Origin: Sabellastarte sp. h YS-2021
Taxonomy: Eukaryota; Annelida; Polychaeta; Sabellida; Sabellidae
Direction of reading: 5' to 3'
Assembly (NCBI GenBank): GCA_964017235.1
Contig: OZ024929.1
Coordinates: 24,301,464 to 24,365,463 of the forward strand
Length of the DNA stretch: 64,000 bases
The translations under genes and the position numbers were made by a program. Below are positions 1 through 13,900 of the stretch, piece by piece. Position 1 is the stretch's first letter, and every line of letters starts with the position of its first letter. The notes under the pieces were generated by a model, which did not search any database, was not told the origin of the DNA, and saw only the letters and a program-made list of their open reading frames with translations.

Positions 1-3000
1 ACACCTTATTTACTCCGTAACTAAGTCAAATATTAAGATGTAATGCTGAAATTTGGACAGGTCGTAAGGAAAGTGGCACTCGCAACTTTAGAATAGGTTT
101 GAAACTTACATCTCAATGTCAAGGTCACATTAGCCTCTCGTAAGGCTCCAACGGTCAACTACGGTTAACACCTTATTTACTCTGTAACTAAGTCAAATAT
201 TAAGATGTAACGCTGAAATTTGGACAGGTCGTAAGGAAAGTGGCACTCACAACTTTAGAATAGGTTTGAAACTTACATCTCAATGTCAAGGTCACATTAG
301 CCTCTCGTAAGGCTCCAACGGTCAACTACGGTTAACACCTTATTTACTCCGTAACTAAGTCAAATATGAAGATGTAACGCTGAAATTTTGACAGGACATA
401 AGGAAAGTGGCACTCTAAACTTTGGAATAGGTTTCAGACTTACATCTAAGGGTCAAGGTCATGTTAGCCTCTCATCAGGTTCCAACGGTCAACTACAGTT
501 AACACCTTATTTACTCCGTAACTAAGTCAAATATTAAGATGTAATGCTGAAATTTGGACAGGTCGTAAGGAAAGTGGCACTCGCAACTTTAGAATAGGTT
601 TGAAACTTACATCTCAATGTCAAGGTCACATTAGCCTCTCGTAAGGCTCCAACGGTCAACCTTTTACTCCGTAACTAAGTCAAATATGAAGATGTAACGC
701 TGAAATTTTGACAGGACATAAGGAAAGTGGCACTCTAAACTTTGGAATAGGTTTCAGACTTACATCTCAGTGTCAAGGTCATGTTAGCCTCTCATCAGGT
801 TCCAATGGTCAACTACGGTTAACCCCTTATTTACTCTGTAACTAAGTCAAATATGAAGATGTAACGCTGAAATTTGGACAGGTCGTAAGGAAAGTGGCAC
901 TCGCAACTTTAGAATAGGTTTCAGAATTACATCTCAATGTCAAGGTCACATTAGCCTCTCGTAAGGCTCCAACGGTCAACCTTTTACTCCGTAACTAAGT
1001 CAAATATGAAGATGTAACGCTGAAATTTTGACAGGACATAAGGAAAGTGGCACTCTAAACTTTGGAATAGGTTTCAGACTTACATCTCAGTGTCAAGGTC
1101 ATGTTAGCCTCTCATCAGGTTCCAACGGTCAACTACGGTTAACACCTTATTTACGCCGTAACTAAGTCAAATATTAAGATGTAACGCTGAAATTTGGACA
1201 GGTCGTAAGGAAAGTGGCACTCACAACTTTAGAATAGGTTTGAAACTTACATCTCAATGTCAAGGTCACATTAGCCTCTCGTAAGGCTCCAACGGTCAAC
1301 TACGGTTAACACCTTATTTACTCCGTAACTAAGTCAAATATGAAGATGTAACGCTGAAATTTTGACAGGACATAAGGAAAGTGGCACTCTAAACTTTGGA
1401 ATAGGTTTCAGACTTACATCTCAGTGTCAAGGTCATGTTAGCCTCTCATCAGGTTCCAACGGTCAACTACGGTTAACACCTTATTTACTCCGTAACTAAG
1501 TCAAATATTAAGATGTAACGCTGAAATTTGGACAGGTCGTAAGGAAAGTGGCACTCGCAACTTTAGAATAGGTTTGAAACTTACATCTCAATGTCAAGGT
1601 CACATTAGCCTCTCGTAAGGCTCCAACGGTCAACCTTTTACTCCGTAACTAAGTCAAATATGAAGATGTAACGCTGAAATTTTGACAGGACATAAGGAAA
1701 GTGGCACTCTAAACTTTGGAATAGGTTTCAGACTTACATCTCAGTGTCAAGGTCATGTTAGCCTCTCATCAGGTTCCAACGGTCAACTACGGTTAACACC
1801 TTATTTACTCCGTAACTAAGTCAAATATTAAGATGTAATGCTGAAATTTGGACAGGTCGTAAGGAAAGTGGCACTCGCAACTTTAGAATAGGTTTGAAAC
1901 TTACATCTCAATGTCAAGGTCACATTAGCCTCTCGTAAGGCTCCAACGGTCAACCTTTTACTCCGTAACTAAGTCAAATATGAAGATGTAACGCTGAAAT
2001 TTTGACAGGACATAAGGAAAGTGGCACTCTAAACTTTGGAATAGGTTTCAGACTTACATCTCAGTGTCAAGGTCATGTTAGCCTCTCATCAGGTTCCAAT
2101 GGTCAACTACGGTTAACCCCTTATTTACTCTGTAACTAAGTCAAATATGAAGATGTAACGCTGAAATTTGGACAGGTCGTAAGGAAAGTGGCAATCGCAA
2201 CTTTAGAATAGGTTTGAAACTTACATCTCAATGTCAAGGTCACATTAGCCTCTCGTAAGGCTCCAACGGTCAACTACGGTTAACACCTTATTTACTCTGT
2301 AACTAAGTGAAATATTAAGATGTAACACTGAAATTTGGACAGGTCGTAAGGAAAGTGGCACTCGCAACTTTAGAATAGGTTTGAAACTTACATCTCAATG
2401 TCAAGGTCACATTAGCCTCTCGTAAGGCTCCAACGGTCAACCTTTTACTCCGTAACTAAGTCAAATATGAAGATGTAACGCTGAAATTTTGACAGGACAT
2501 AAGGAAAGTGGCACTCTAAACTTTGGAATAGGTTTCAGACTTACATCTCAGTGTCAAGGTCATGTTAGCCTCTCATCAGGTTCCAACGGTCAACTACGGT
2601 TAACACCTTATTTACTCTGTAACTAAGTCAAATATTAAGATGTAATGCTGAAATTTGGACAGGTCGTAAGGAAAGTGGCACTCGCAACTTTAGAATAGGT
2701 TTGAAACTTACATCTCAATGTCAAGGTCACATTAGCCTCTCGTAAGGCTCCAACGGTCAACCTTTTACTCTGTAACTAAGTCAAATATGAAGATGTAACG
2801 CTGAAATTTTGACAGGACATAAGGAAAGTGGCACTCTAAACTTTGGAATAGGTTTCAGACTTACATCTCAGTGTCAAGGTCATGTTAGCCTCTCATCAGG
2901 TTCCAACGGTCAACTACGGTTAACACCTTATTTACTCCGTAACTAAGTCAAATATTAAGATGTAACGCTGAAATTTGGACAGGTCGTAAGGAAAGTGGCA

Positions 3001-4959
3001 CTCGCAACTTTAGAATAGGTTTCAGAATTACATCTCAATGTCAAGGTCACATTAGCCTCTCGTAAGGCTCCAACGGTCAACCTTTTACTCCGTAACTAAG
3101 TCAAATATGAAGATGTAACGCTGAAATTTTGACAGGACATAAGGAAAGTGGCACTCTAAACTTTGGAATAGGTTTCAGACTTACATCTCAGTGTCAAGGT
3201 CATGTTAGCCTCTCATCAGGTTCCAACGGTCAACTACGGTTAACACCTTATTTACTCCGTAACTAAGTCAAATATTAAGATGTAACGCTGAAATTTGGAC
3301 AGGTCGTAAGGAAAGTGGCAATCGCAACTTTAGAATAGGTTTGAAACTTACATCTCAATGTCAAGGTCACATTAGCCTCTCGTAAGGCTCCAACGGTCAA
3401 CTACGGTTAACACCTTATTTACTCTGTAACTAAGTGAAATATTAAGATGTAACGCTGAAATTTGGACAGGTCGTAAGGAAAGTGGCACTCGCAACTTTAG
3501 AATAGGTTTGAAACTTACATCTCAATGTCAAGGTCACATTAGCCTCTCGTAAGGCTCCAACGGTCAACCTTTTACTCCGTAACTAAGTCAAATATGAAGA
3601 TGTAACGCTGAAATTTTGACAGGACATAAGGAAAGTGGCACTCTAAACTTTGGAATAGGTTTCAGACTTACATCTCAGTGTCAAGGTCATGTTAGCCTCT
3701 CATCAGGTTCCAACGGTCAACTACGGTTAACACCTTATTTACTCCGTAACTAAGTCAAATATTAAGATGTAATGCTGAAATTTGGACAGGTCGTAAGGAA
3801 AGTGGCACTCGCAACTTTAGAATAGGTTTGAAACTTACATCTCAATGTCAAGGTCACATTAGCCTCTCGTAAGGCTCCAACGGTCAACCTTTTACTCCGT
3901 AACTAAGTCAAATATGAAGATGTAACGCTGAAATTTTGACAGGACATAAGGAAAGTGGCACTCTAAACTTTGGAATAGGTTTCAGACTTACATCTCAGTG
4001 TCAAGGTCATGTTAGCCTCTCATCAGGTTCCAACGGTCAACTACGGTTAACACCTTATTTACTCCGTAACTAAGTCAAATATTAAGATGTAACGCTGAAA
4101 TTTGGACAGGTCGTAAGGAAGTGGCACTCGCCATTTTAGAATAGGTTTCAGAATTACATCTCAATGTCAAGGTCACATTAGCCTCTCGTAAGGCTCCAAC
4201 GGTCAACCTTTTACTCCGTAACTAAGTCAAATATGAAGATGTAACGCTGAAATTTTGACAGGACATAAGGAAAGTGGCACTCTAAACTTTGGAATAGGTT
4301 TCAGACTTACATCTCAGTGTTTAGGTCATGTTAGCCTCTCATCAGGTTCCAACGGTCAACTACGGTTAACACCTTATTTACTCCGTAACTAAGTCAAATA
4401 TTAAGATGTAACGCTGAAATTTGGACAGGTCGTAAGGAAAGTGGCACTCGCAACTTTAGAATAGGTTTGAAACTTACATCTCAATGTCAAGGTCACATTA
4501 GCCTCTCGTAAGGCTCCAACGGTCAACCTTTTACTCTGTAACTAAGTCAAATATGAAGATGTAACGCTGAAATTTTGACAGGACATAAGGAAAGTGGCAC
4601 TCTAAACTTTGGAATAGGTTTCAGACTTACATCTCAGTGTCAAGGTCATGTTAGCCTCTCATCAGGTTCCAATGGTCAACTACGGTTAACCCCTTATTTA
4701 CTCTGTAACTAAGTCAAATATGAAGATGTAACGCTGAAATTTGGACAGGTCGTAAGGAAAGTGGCAATCGCAACTTTAGAATAGGTTTGAAACTTACATC
4801 TCAATGTCAAGGTCACATTAGCCTCTCGTAAGGCTCCAACGGTCAACTACGGTTAACACCTTATTTACTCTGTAACTAAGTCAAATATTAAGATGTAACG
4901 CTGAAATTTGGACAGGTCGTAAGGAAAGTGGCACTCGCAACTTTAGAATAGGTTTGAAA

Positions 4960-7900
4960 CTTACATCTCAATGTCAAGGTCACATTAGCCTCTCGTAAGG
5001 CTCCAACGGTCAACCTTTTACTCCGTAACTAAGTCAAATATGAAGATGTAACGCTGAAATTTTGACAGGACATAAGGAAAGTGGCACTCTAAACTTTGGA
5101 ATAGGTTTCAGACTTACATCTCAGTGTCAAGGTCATGTTAGCCTCTCATCAGGTTCCAACGGTCAACTACGGTTAACACCTTATTTACTCCGTAACTAAG
5201 TCAAATATTAAGATGTAACGCTGAAATTTGGACAGGTCGTAAGGAAAGTGGCAATCGCAACTTTAGAATAGGTTTGAAACTTACATCTCAATGTCAAGGT
5301 CACATTAGCCTCTCGTAAGGCTCCAACGGTCAACTACGGTTAACACCTTATTTACTCTGTAACTAAGTGAAATATTAAGATGTAACGCTGAAATTTGGAC
5401 AGGTCGTAAGGAAAGTGGCACTCGCAACTTTAGAATAGGTTTGAAACTTACATCTCAATGTCAAGGTCACATTAGCCTCTCGTAAGGCTCCAACGGTCAA
5501 CCTTTTACTCCGTAACTAAGTCAAATATGAAGATGTAACGCTGAAATTTTGACAGGACATAAGGAAAGTGGCACTCTAAACTTTGGAATAGGTTTCAGAC
5601 TTACATCTCAGTGTCAAGGTCATGTTAGCCTCTCATCAGGTTCCAACGGTCAACTACGGTTAACACCTTATTTACTCCGTAACTAAGTCAAATATTAAGA
5701 TGTAATGCTGAAATTTGGACAGGTCGTAAGGAAAGTGGCACTCGCAACTTTAGAATAGGTTTGAAACTTACATCTCAATGTCAAGGTCACATTAGCCTCT
5801 CGTAAGGCTCCAACGGTCAACCTTTTACTCCGTAACTAAGTCAAATATGAAGATGTAACGCTGAAATTTTGACAGGACATAAGGAAAGTGGCACTCTAAA
5901 CTTTGGAATAGGTTTCAGACTTACATCTCAGTGTCAAGGTCATGTTAGCCTCTCATCAGGTTCCAACGGTCAACTACGGTTAACACCTTATTTACTCCGT
6001 AACTAAGTCAAATATTAAGATGTAACGCTGAAATTTGGACAGGTCGTAAGGAAGTGGCACTCGCCATTTTAGAATAGGTTTCAGAATTACATCTCAATGT
6101 CAAGGTCACATTAGCCTCTCGTAAGGCTCCAACGGTCAACCTTTTACTCCGTAACTAAGTCAAATATGAAGATGTAACGCTGAAATTTTGACAGGACATA
6201 AGGAAAGTGGCACTCTAAACTTTGGAATAGGTTTCAGACTTACATCTCAGTGTTTAGGTCATGTTAGCCTCTCATCAGGTTCCAACGGTCAACTACGGTT
6301 AACACCTTATTTACTCCGTAACTAAGTCAAATATTAAGATGTAACGCTGAAATTTGGACAGGTCGTAAGGAAAGTGGCACTCGCAACTTTAGAATAGGTT
6401 TGAAACTTACATCTCAATGTCAAGGTCACATTAGCCTCTCGTAAGGCTCCAACGGTCAACCTTTTACTCTGTAACTAAGTCAAATATGAAGATGTAACGC
6501 TGAAATTTTGACAGGACATAAGGAAAGTGGCACTCTAAACTTTGGAATAGGTTTCAGACTTACATCTCAGTGTCAAGGTCATGTTAGCCTCTCATCAGGT
6601 TCCAATGGTCAACTACGGTTAACCCCTTATTTACTCTGTAACTAAGTCAAATATGAAGATGTAACGCTGAAATTTGGACAGGTCGTAAGGAAAGTGGCAA
6701 TCGCAACTTTAGAATAGGTTTGAAACTTACATCTCAATGTCAAGGTCACATTAGCCTCTCGTAAGGCTCCAACGGTCAACTACGGTTAACACCTTATTTA
6801 CTCTGTAACTAAGTCAAATATTAAGATGTAACGCTGAAATTTGGACAGGTCGTAAGGAAAGTGGCACTCGCAACTTTAGAATAGGTTTGAAACTTACATC
6901 TCAATGTCAAGGTCACATTAGCCTCTCGTAAGGCTCCAACGGTCAACTACGGTTAACACCTTATTTACTCTGTAACTAAGTCAAATATTAAGATGTAACG
7001 CTGAAATTTGGACAGGTCGTAAGGAAAGTGGCACTCACAACTTTAGAATAGGTTTGAAACTTACATCTCAATGTCAAGGTCACATTAGCCTCTCGTAAGG
7101 CTCCAACGGTCAACTACGGTTAACACCTTATTTACTCCGTAACTAAGTCAAATATGAAGATGTAACGCTGAAATTTTGACAGGACATAAGGAAAGTGGCA
7201 CTCTAAACTTTGGAATAGGTTTCAGACTTACATCTCAGTGTCAAGGTCATGTTAGCCTCTCATCAGGTTCCAACGGTCAACTACGGTTAACACCTTATTT
7301 ACTCCGTAACTAAGTCAAATATTAAGATGTAACGCTGAAATTTGGACAGGTCGTAAGGAAAGTGGCACTCGCAACTGTAGAATAGGTTTGAAACTTACAT
7401 CTCAATGTCAAGGTCACATTAGCCTCTCGTAAGGCTCCAACGGTCAACCTTTTACTCCGTAACTAAGTCAAATATGAAGATGTAACGCTGAAATTTTGAC
7501 AGGACATAAGGAAAGTGGCACTCTAAACTTTGGAATAGGTTTCAGACTTACATCTCAGTGTCAAGGTCATGTTAGCCTCTCATCAGGTTCCAACGGTCAA
7601 CTACGGTTAACACCTTATTTACTCCGTAACTAAGTCAAATATTAAGATGTAATGCTGAAATTTGGACAGGTCGTAAGGAAAGTGGCACTCGCAACTTTAG
7701 AATAGGTTTGAAACTTACATCTCAATGTCAAGGTCACATTAGCCTCTCGTAAGGCTCCAACGGTCAACCTTTTACTACGTAACTAAGTCAAATATGAAGA
7801 TGTAACGCTGAAATTTTGACAGGACATAAGGAAAGTGGCACTCTAAACTTTGGAATAGGTTTCAGACTTACATCTCAGTGTCAAGGTCATGTTAGCCTCT

Positions 7901-10900
7901 CATCAGGTTCCAATGGTCAACTACGGTTAACCCCTTATTTACTCTGTAACTAAGTCAAATATGAAGATGTAACGCTGAAATTTGGACAGGTCGTAAGGAA
8001 AGTGGCAATCGCAACTTTAGAATAGGTTTGAAACTTACATCTCAATGTCAAGGTCACATTAGCCTCTCGTAAGGCTCCAACGGTCAACTACGGTTAACAC
8101 CTTATTTACTCTGTAACTAAGTGAAATATTAAGATGTAACACTGAAATTTGGACAGGTCGTAAGGAAAGTGGCACTCGCAACTTTAGAATAGGTTTGAAA
8201 CTTACATCTCAATGTCAAGGTCACATTAGCCTCTCGTAAGGCTCCAACGGTCAACCTTTTACTCCGTAACTAAGTCAAATATGAAGATGTAACGCTGAAA
8301 TTTTGACAGGACATAAGGAAAGTGGCACTCTAAACTTTGGAATAGGTTTCAGACTTACATCTCAGTGTCAAGGTCATGTTAGCCTCTCATCAGGTTCCAA
8401 CGGTCAACTACGGTTAACACCTTATTTACTCCGTAACTAAGTCAAATATTAAGATGTAATGCTGAAATTTGGACAGGTCGTAAGGAAAGTGGCACTCGCA
8501 ACTTTAGAATAGGTTTGAAACTTACATCTCAATGTCAAGGTCACATTAGCCTCTCGTAAGGCTCCAACGGTCAACCTTTTACTCCGTAACTAAGTCAAAT
8601 ATGAAGATGTAACGCTGAAATTTTGACAGGACATAAGGAAAGTGGCACTCTAAACTTTGGAATAGGTTTCAGACTTACATCTCAGTGTCAAGGTCATGTT
8701 AGCCTCTCATCAGGTTCCAACGGTCAACTACGGTTAACACCTTATTTACTCCGTAACTAAGTCAAATATTAAGATGTAACGCTGAAATTTGGACAGGTCG
8801 TAAGGAAAGTGGCACTCGCAACTTTAGAATAGGTTTCAGAATTACATCTCAATGTCAAGGTCACATTAGCCTCTCGTAAGGCTCCAACGGTCAACCTTTT
8901 ACTCCGTAACTAAGTCAAATATGAAGATGTAACGCTGAAATTTTGACAGGACATAAGGAAAGTGGCACTCTAAACTTTGGAATAGGTTTCAGACTTACAT
9001 CTCAGTGTCAAGGTCATGTTAGCCTCTCATCAGGTTCCAACGGTCAACTACGGTTAACACCTTATTTACTCCGTAACTAAGTCAAATATTAAGATGTAAC
9101 GCTGAAATTTGGACAGGTCGTAAGGAAAGTGGCAATCGCAACTTTAGAATAGGTTTGAAACTTACATCTCAATGTCAAGGTCACATTAGCCTCTCGTAAG
9201 GCTCCAACGGTCAACTACGGTTAACACCTTATTTACTCTGTAACTAAGTGAAATATTAAGATGTAACGCTGAAATTTGGACAGGTCGTAAGGAAAGTGGC
9301 ACTCGCAACTTTAGAATAGGTTTGAAACTTACATCTCAATGTCAAGGTCACATTAGCCTCTCGTAAGGCTCCAACGGTCAACCTTTTACTCCGTAACTAA
9401 GTCAAATATGAAGATGTAACGCTGAAATTTTGACAGGACATAAGGAAAGTGGCACTCTAAACTTTGGAATAGGTTTCAGACTTACATCTCAGTGTCAAGG
9501 TCATGTTAGCCTCTCATCAGGTTCCAACGGTCAACTACGGTTAACACCTTATTTACTCCGTAACTAAGTCAAATATTAAGATGTAACGCTGAAATTTGGA
9601 CAGGTCGTAAGGAAAGTGGCACTCGCAACTTTAGAATAGGTTTGAAACTTACATCTCAATGTCAAGGTCACATTAGCCTCTCGTAAGGCTCCAACGGTCA
9701 ACCTTTTACTCCGTAACTAAGTCAAATATGAAGATGTAACGCTGAAATTTTGACAGGACATAAGGAAAGTGGCACTCTAAACTTTGGAATAGGTTTCAGA
9801 CTTACATCTCAGTGTCAAGGTCATGTTAGCCTCTCATCAGGTTCCAACGGTCAACTACGGTTAACACCTTATTTACTCCGTAACTAAGTCAAATATTAAG
9901 ATGTAATGCTGAAATTTGGACAGGTCGTAAGGAAAGTGGCACTCGCAACTTTAGAATAGGTTTGAAACTTACATCTCAATGTCAAGGTCACATTAGCCTC
10001 TCGTAAGGCTCCAACGGTCAACCTTTTACTCCGTAACTAAGTCAAATATGAAGATGTAACGCTGAAATTTTGACAGGACATAAGGAAAGTGGCACTCTAA
10101 ACTTTGGAATAGGTTTCAGACTTACATCTCAGTGTCAAGGTCATGTTAGCCTCTCATCAGGTTCCAATGGTCAACTACGGTTAACCCCTTATTTACTCTG
10201 TAACTAAGTCAAATATGAAGATGTAACGCTGAAATTTGGACAGGTCGTAAGGAAAGTGGCAATCGCAACTTTAGAATAGGTTTGAAACTTACATCTCAAT
10301 GTCAAGGTCACATTAGCCTCTCGTAAGGCTCCAACGGTCAACTACGGTTAACACCTTATTTACTCTGTAACTAAGCGAAATATTAAGATGTAACACTGAA
10401 ATTTGGACAGGTCGTAAGGAAAGTGGCACTCGCAACTTTAGAATAGGTTTGAAACTTACATCTCAATGTCAAGGTCACATTAGCCTCTCGTAAGGCTCCA
10501 ACGGTCAACCTTTTACTCCGTAACTAAGTCAAATATGAAGATGTAACGCTGAAATTTTGACAGGACATAAGGAAAGTGGCACTCTAAACTTTGGAATAGG
10601 TTTCAGACTTACATCTCAGTGTCAAGGTCATGTTAGCCTCTCATCAGGTTCCAACGGTCAACTACGGTTAACACCTTATTTACTCCGTAACTAAGTCAAA
10701 TATTAAGATGTAACGCTGAAATTTGGACAGGTCGTAAGGAAAGTGGCACTCGCAACTTTAGAATAGGTTTGAAACTTACATCTCAATGTCAAGGTCACAT
10801 TAGCCTCTCGTAAGGCTCCAACGGTCAACCTTTTACTCCGTAACTAAGTCAAATATGAAGATGTAACGCTGAAATTTTGACAGGACATAAGGAAAGTGGC

Positions 10901-13900
10901 ACTCTAAACTTTGGAATAGGTTTCAGACTTACATCTCAGTGTCAAGGTCATGTTAGCCTCTCATCAGGTTCCAACGGTCAACTACGGTTAACACCTTATT
11001 TACTCCGTAACTAAGTCAAATATGAAGATGTAACGCTGAAATTTGGACAGGTCGTAAGGAAAGTGGCACTCGCAACTTTAGAATAGGTTTCAGAATTACA
11101 TCTCAATGTCAAGGTCACATTAGCCTCTCGTAAGGCTCCAACGGTCAACCTTTTACTCCGTAACTAAGTCAAATATGAAGATGTAACGCTGAAATTTTGA
11201 CAGGACATAAGGAAAGTGGCACTCTAAACTTTGGAATAGGTTTCAGACTTACATCTCAGTGTCAAGGTCATGTTAGCCTCTCATCAGGTTCCAACGGTCA
11301 ACTACGGTTAACACCTTATTTACTCCGTAACTAAGTCAAATATTAAGATGTAACGCTGAAATTTGGACAGGTCGTAAGGAAAGTGGCACTCGCAACTTTA
11401 GAATAGGTTTGAAACTTACATCTCAATGTCAAGGTCACATTAGCCTCTCGTAAGGCTCCAACGGTCAACCTTTTACTCCGTAACTAAGTCAAATATGAAG
11501 ATGTAACGCTGAAATTTTGACAGGACATAAGGAAAGTGGCACTCTAAACTTTGGAATAGGTTTCAGACTTACATCTCAGTGTCAAGGTCATGTTAGCCTC
11601 TCATCAGGTTCCAACGGTCAACTACGGTTAACACCTTATTTACTCCGTAACTAAGTCAAATATTAAGATGTAATGCTGAAATTTGGACAGGTCGTAAGGA
11701 AAGTGGCACTCGCAACTTTAGAATAGGTTTGAAACTTACATCTCAATGTCAAGGTCACATTAGCCTCTCGTAAGGCTCCAACGGTCAACCTTTTACTCCG
11801 TAACTAAGTCAAATATGAAGATGTAACGCTGAAATTTTGACAGGACATAAGGAAAGTGGCACTCTAAACTTTGGAATAGGTTTCAGACTTACATCTCATT
11901 GTCAAGGTCATGTTAGCCTCTCATCAGGTTCCAATGGTCAACTACGGTTAACCCCTTATTTACTCTGTAACTAAGTCAAATATGAAGATGTAACGCTGAA
12001 ATTTGGACAGGTCGTAAGGAAAGTGGCAATCGCAACTTTAGAATAGGTTTGAAACTTACATCTCAATGTCAAGGTCACATTAGCCTCTCGTAAGGCTCCA
12101 ACGGTCAACTACGGTTAACACCTTATTTACTCTGTAACTAAGTGAAATATTAAGATGTAACACTGAAATTTGGACAGGTCGTAAGGAAAGTGGCACTCGC
12201 AACTTTAGAATAGGTTTGAAACTTACATCTCAATGTCAAGGTCACATTAGCCTCTCGTAAGGCTCCAACGGTCAACCTTTTACTCCGTAACTAAGTCAAA
12301 TATGAAGATGTAACGCTGAAATTTTGACAGGACATAAGGAAAGTGGCACTCTAAACTTTGGAATAGGTTTCAGACTTACATCTCAGTGTCAAGGTCATGT
12401 TAGCCTCTCATCAGGTTCCAACGGTCAACTACGGTTAACACCTTATTTACTCCGTAACTAAGTCAAATATTAAGATGTAATGCTGAAATTTGGACAGGTC
12501 GTAAGGAAAGTGGCACTTGCAACTTTAGAATAGGTTTGAAACTTACATCTCAATGTCAAGGTCACATTAGCCTCTCGTAAGGCTCCAACGGTCAACCTTT
12601 TACTCCGTAACTAAGTCAAATATGAAGATGTAATGCTGAAATTTTGACAGGACATAAGGAAAGTGGCACTCTAAACTTTGGAATAGGTTTCAGACTTACA
12701 TCTCAGTGTCAAGGTCATGTTAGCCTCTCATCAGGTTCCAACGGTCAACTACGGTTAACACCTTATTTACTCCGTAACTAAGTCAAATATTAAGATGTAA
12801 CGCTGAAATTTGGACAGGTCGTAAGGAAAGTGGCACTCGCAACTTTAGAATAGGTTTCAGAATTACATCTCAATGTCAAGGTCACATTAGCCTCTCGTAA
12901 GGCTCCAACGGTCAACCTTTTACTCCGTAACTAAGTCAAATATGAAGATGTAACGCTGAAATTTTGACAGGACATAAGGAAAGTGGCACTCTAAACTTTG
13001 GAATAGGTTTCAGACTTACATCTCAGTGTCAAGGTCATGTTAGCCTCTCATCAGGTTGCAACGGTCAACTACGGTTAACACCTTATTTACTCCGTAACTA
13101 AGTCAAATATTAAGATGTAACGCTGAAATTTGGACAGGTCGTAAGGAAAGTGGCAATCGCAACTTTAGAATAGGTTTGAAACTTACATCTCAATGTCAAG
13201 GTCACATTAGCCTCTCGTAAGGCTCCAACGGTCAACTACGGTTAACACCTTATTTACTCTGTAACTAAGGGAAATATTAAGATGTAACGCTGAAATTTGG
13301 ACAGGTCGTAAGGAAAGTGGCACTCGCAACTTTAGAATAGGTTTGAAACTTACATCTCAATGTCAAGGTCACATTAGCCTCTCGTAAGGCTCCAACGGTC
13401 AACCTTTTACTCCGTAACTAAGTCAAATATGAAGATGTAACGCTGAAATTTTGACATGACATAAGGAAAGTGGCACTCTAAACTTTGGAATAGGTTTCAG
13501 ACTTACATCTCAGTGTCAAGGTCATGTTAGCCTCTCATCAGGTTCCAACGGTCAACTACGGTTAACACCTTATTTACTCTGTAACTAAGTCAAATATTAA
13601 GATGTAACGCTGAAATTTGGACAGGTCGTAAGGAAAGTGGCACTCGCAACTTTAGAATAGGTTTGAAACTTACATCTCAATGTCAAGGTCACATTAGCCT
13701 CTCGTAAGGCTCCAACGGTCAACCTTTTACTCCGTAACTAAGTCAAATATGAAGATGTAACGCTGAAATTTTGACAGGACATAAGGAAAGTGGCACTCTA
13801 AACTTTGGAATAGGTTTCAGACTTACATCTCATTGTCAAGGTCATGTTAGCCTCTCATCAGGTTCCAATGGTCAACTACGGTTAACCCCTTATTTACTCT

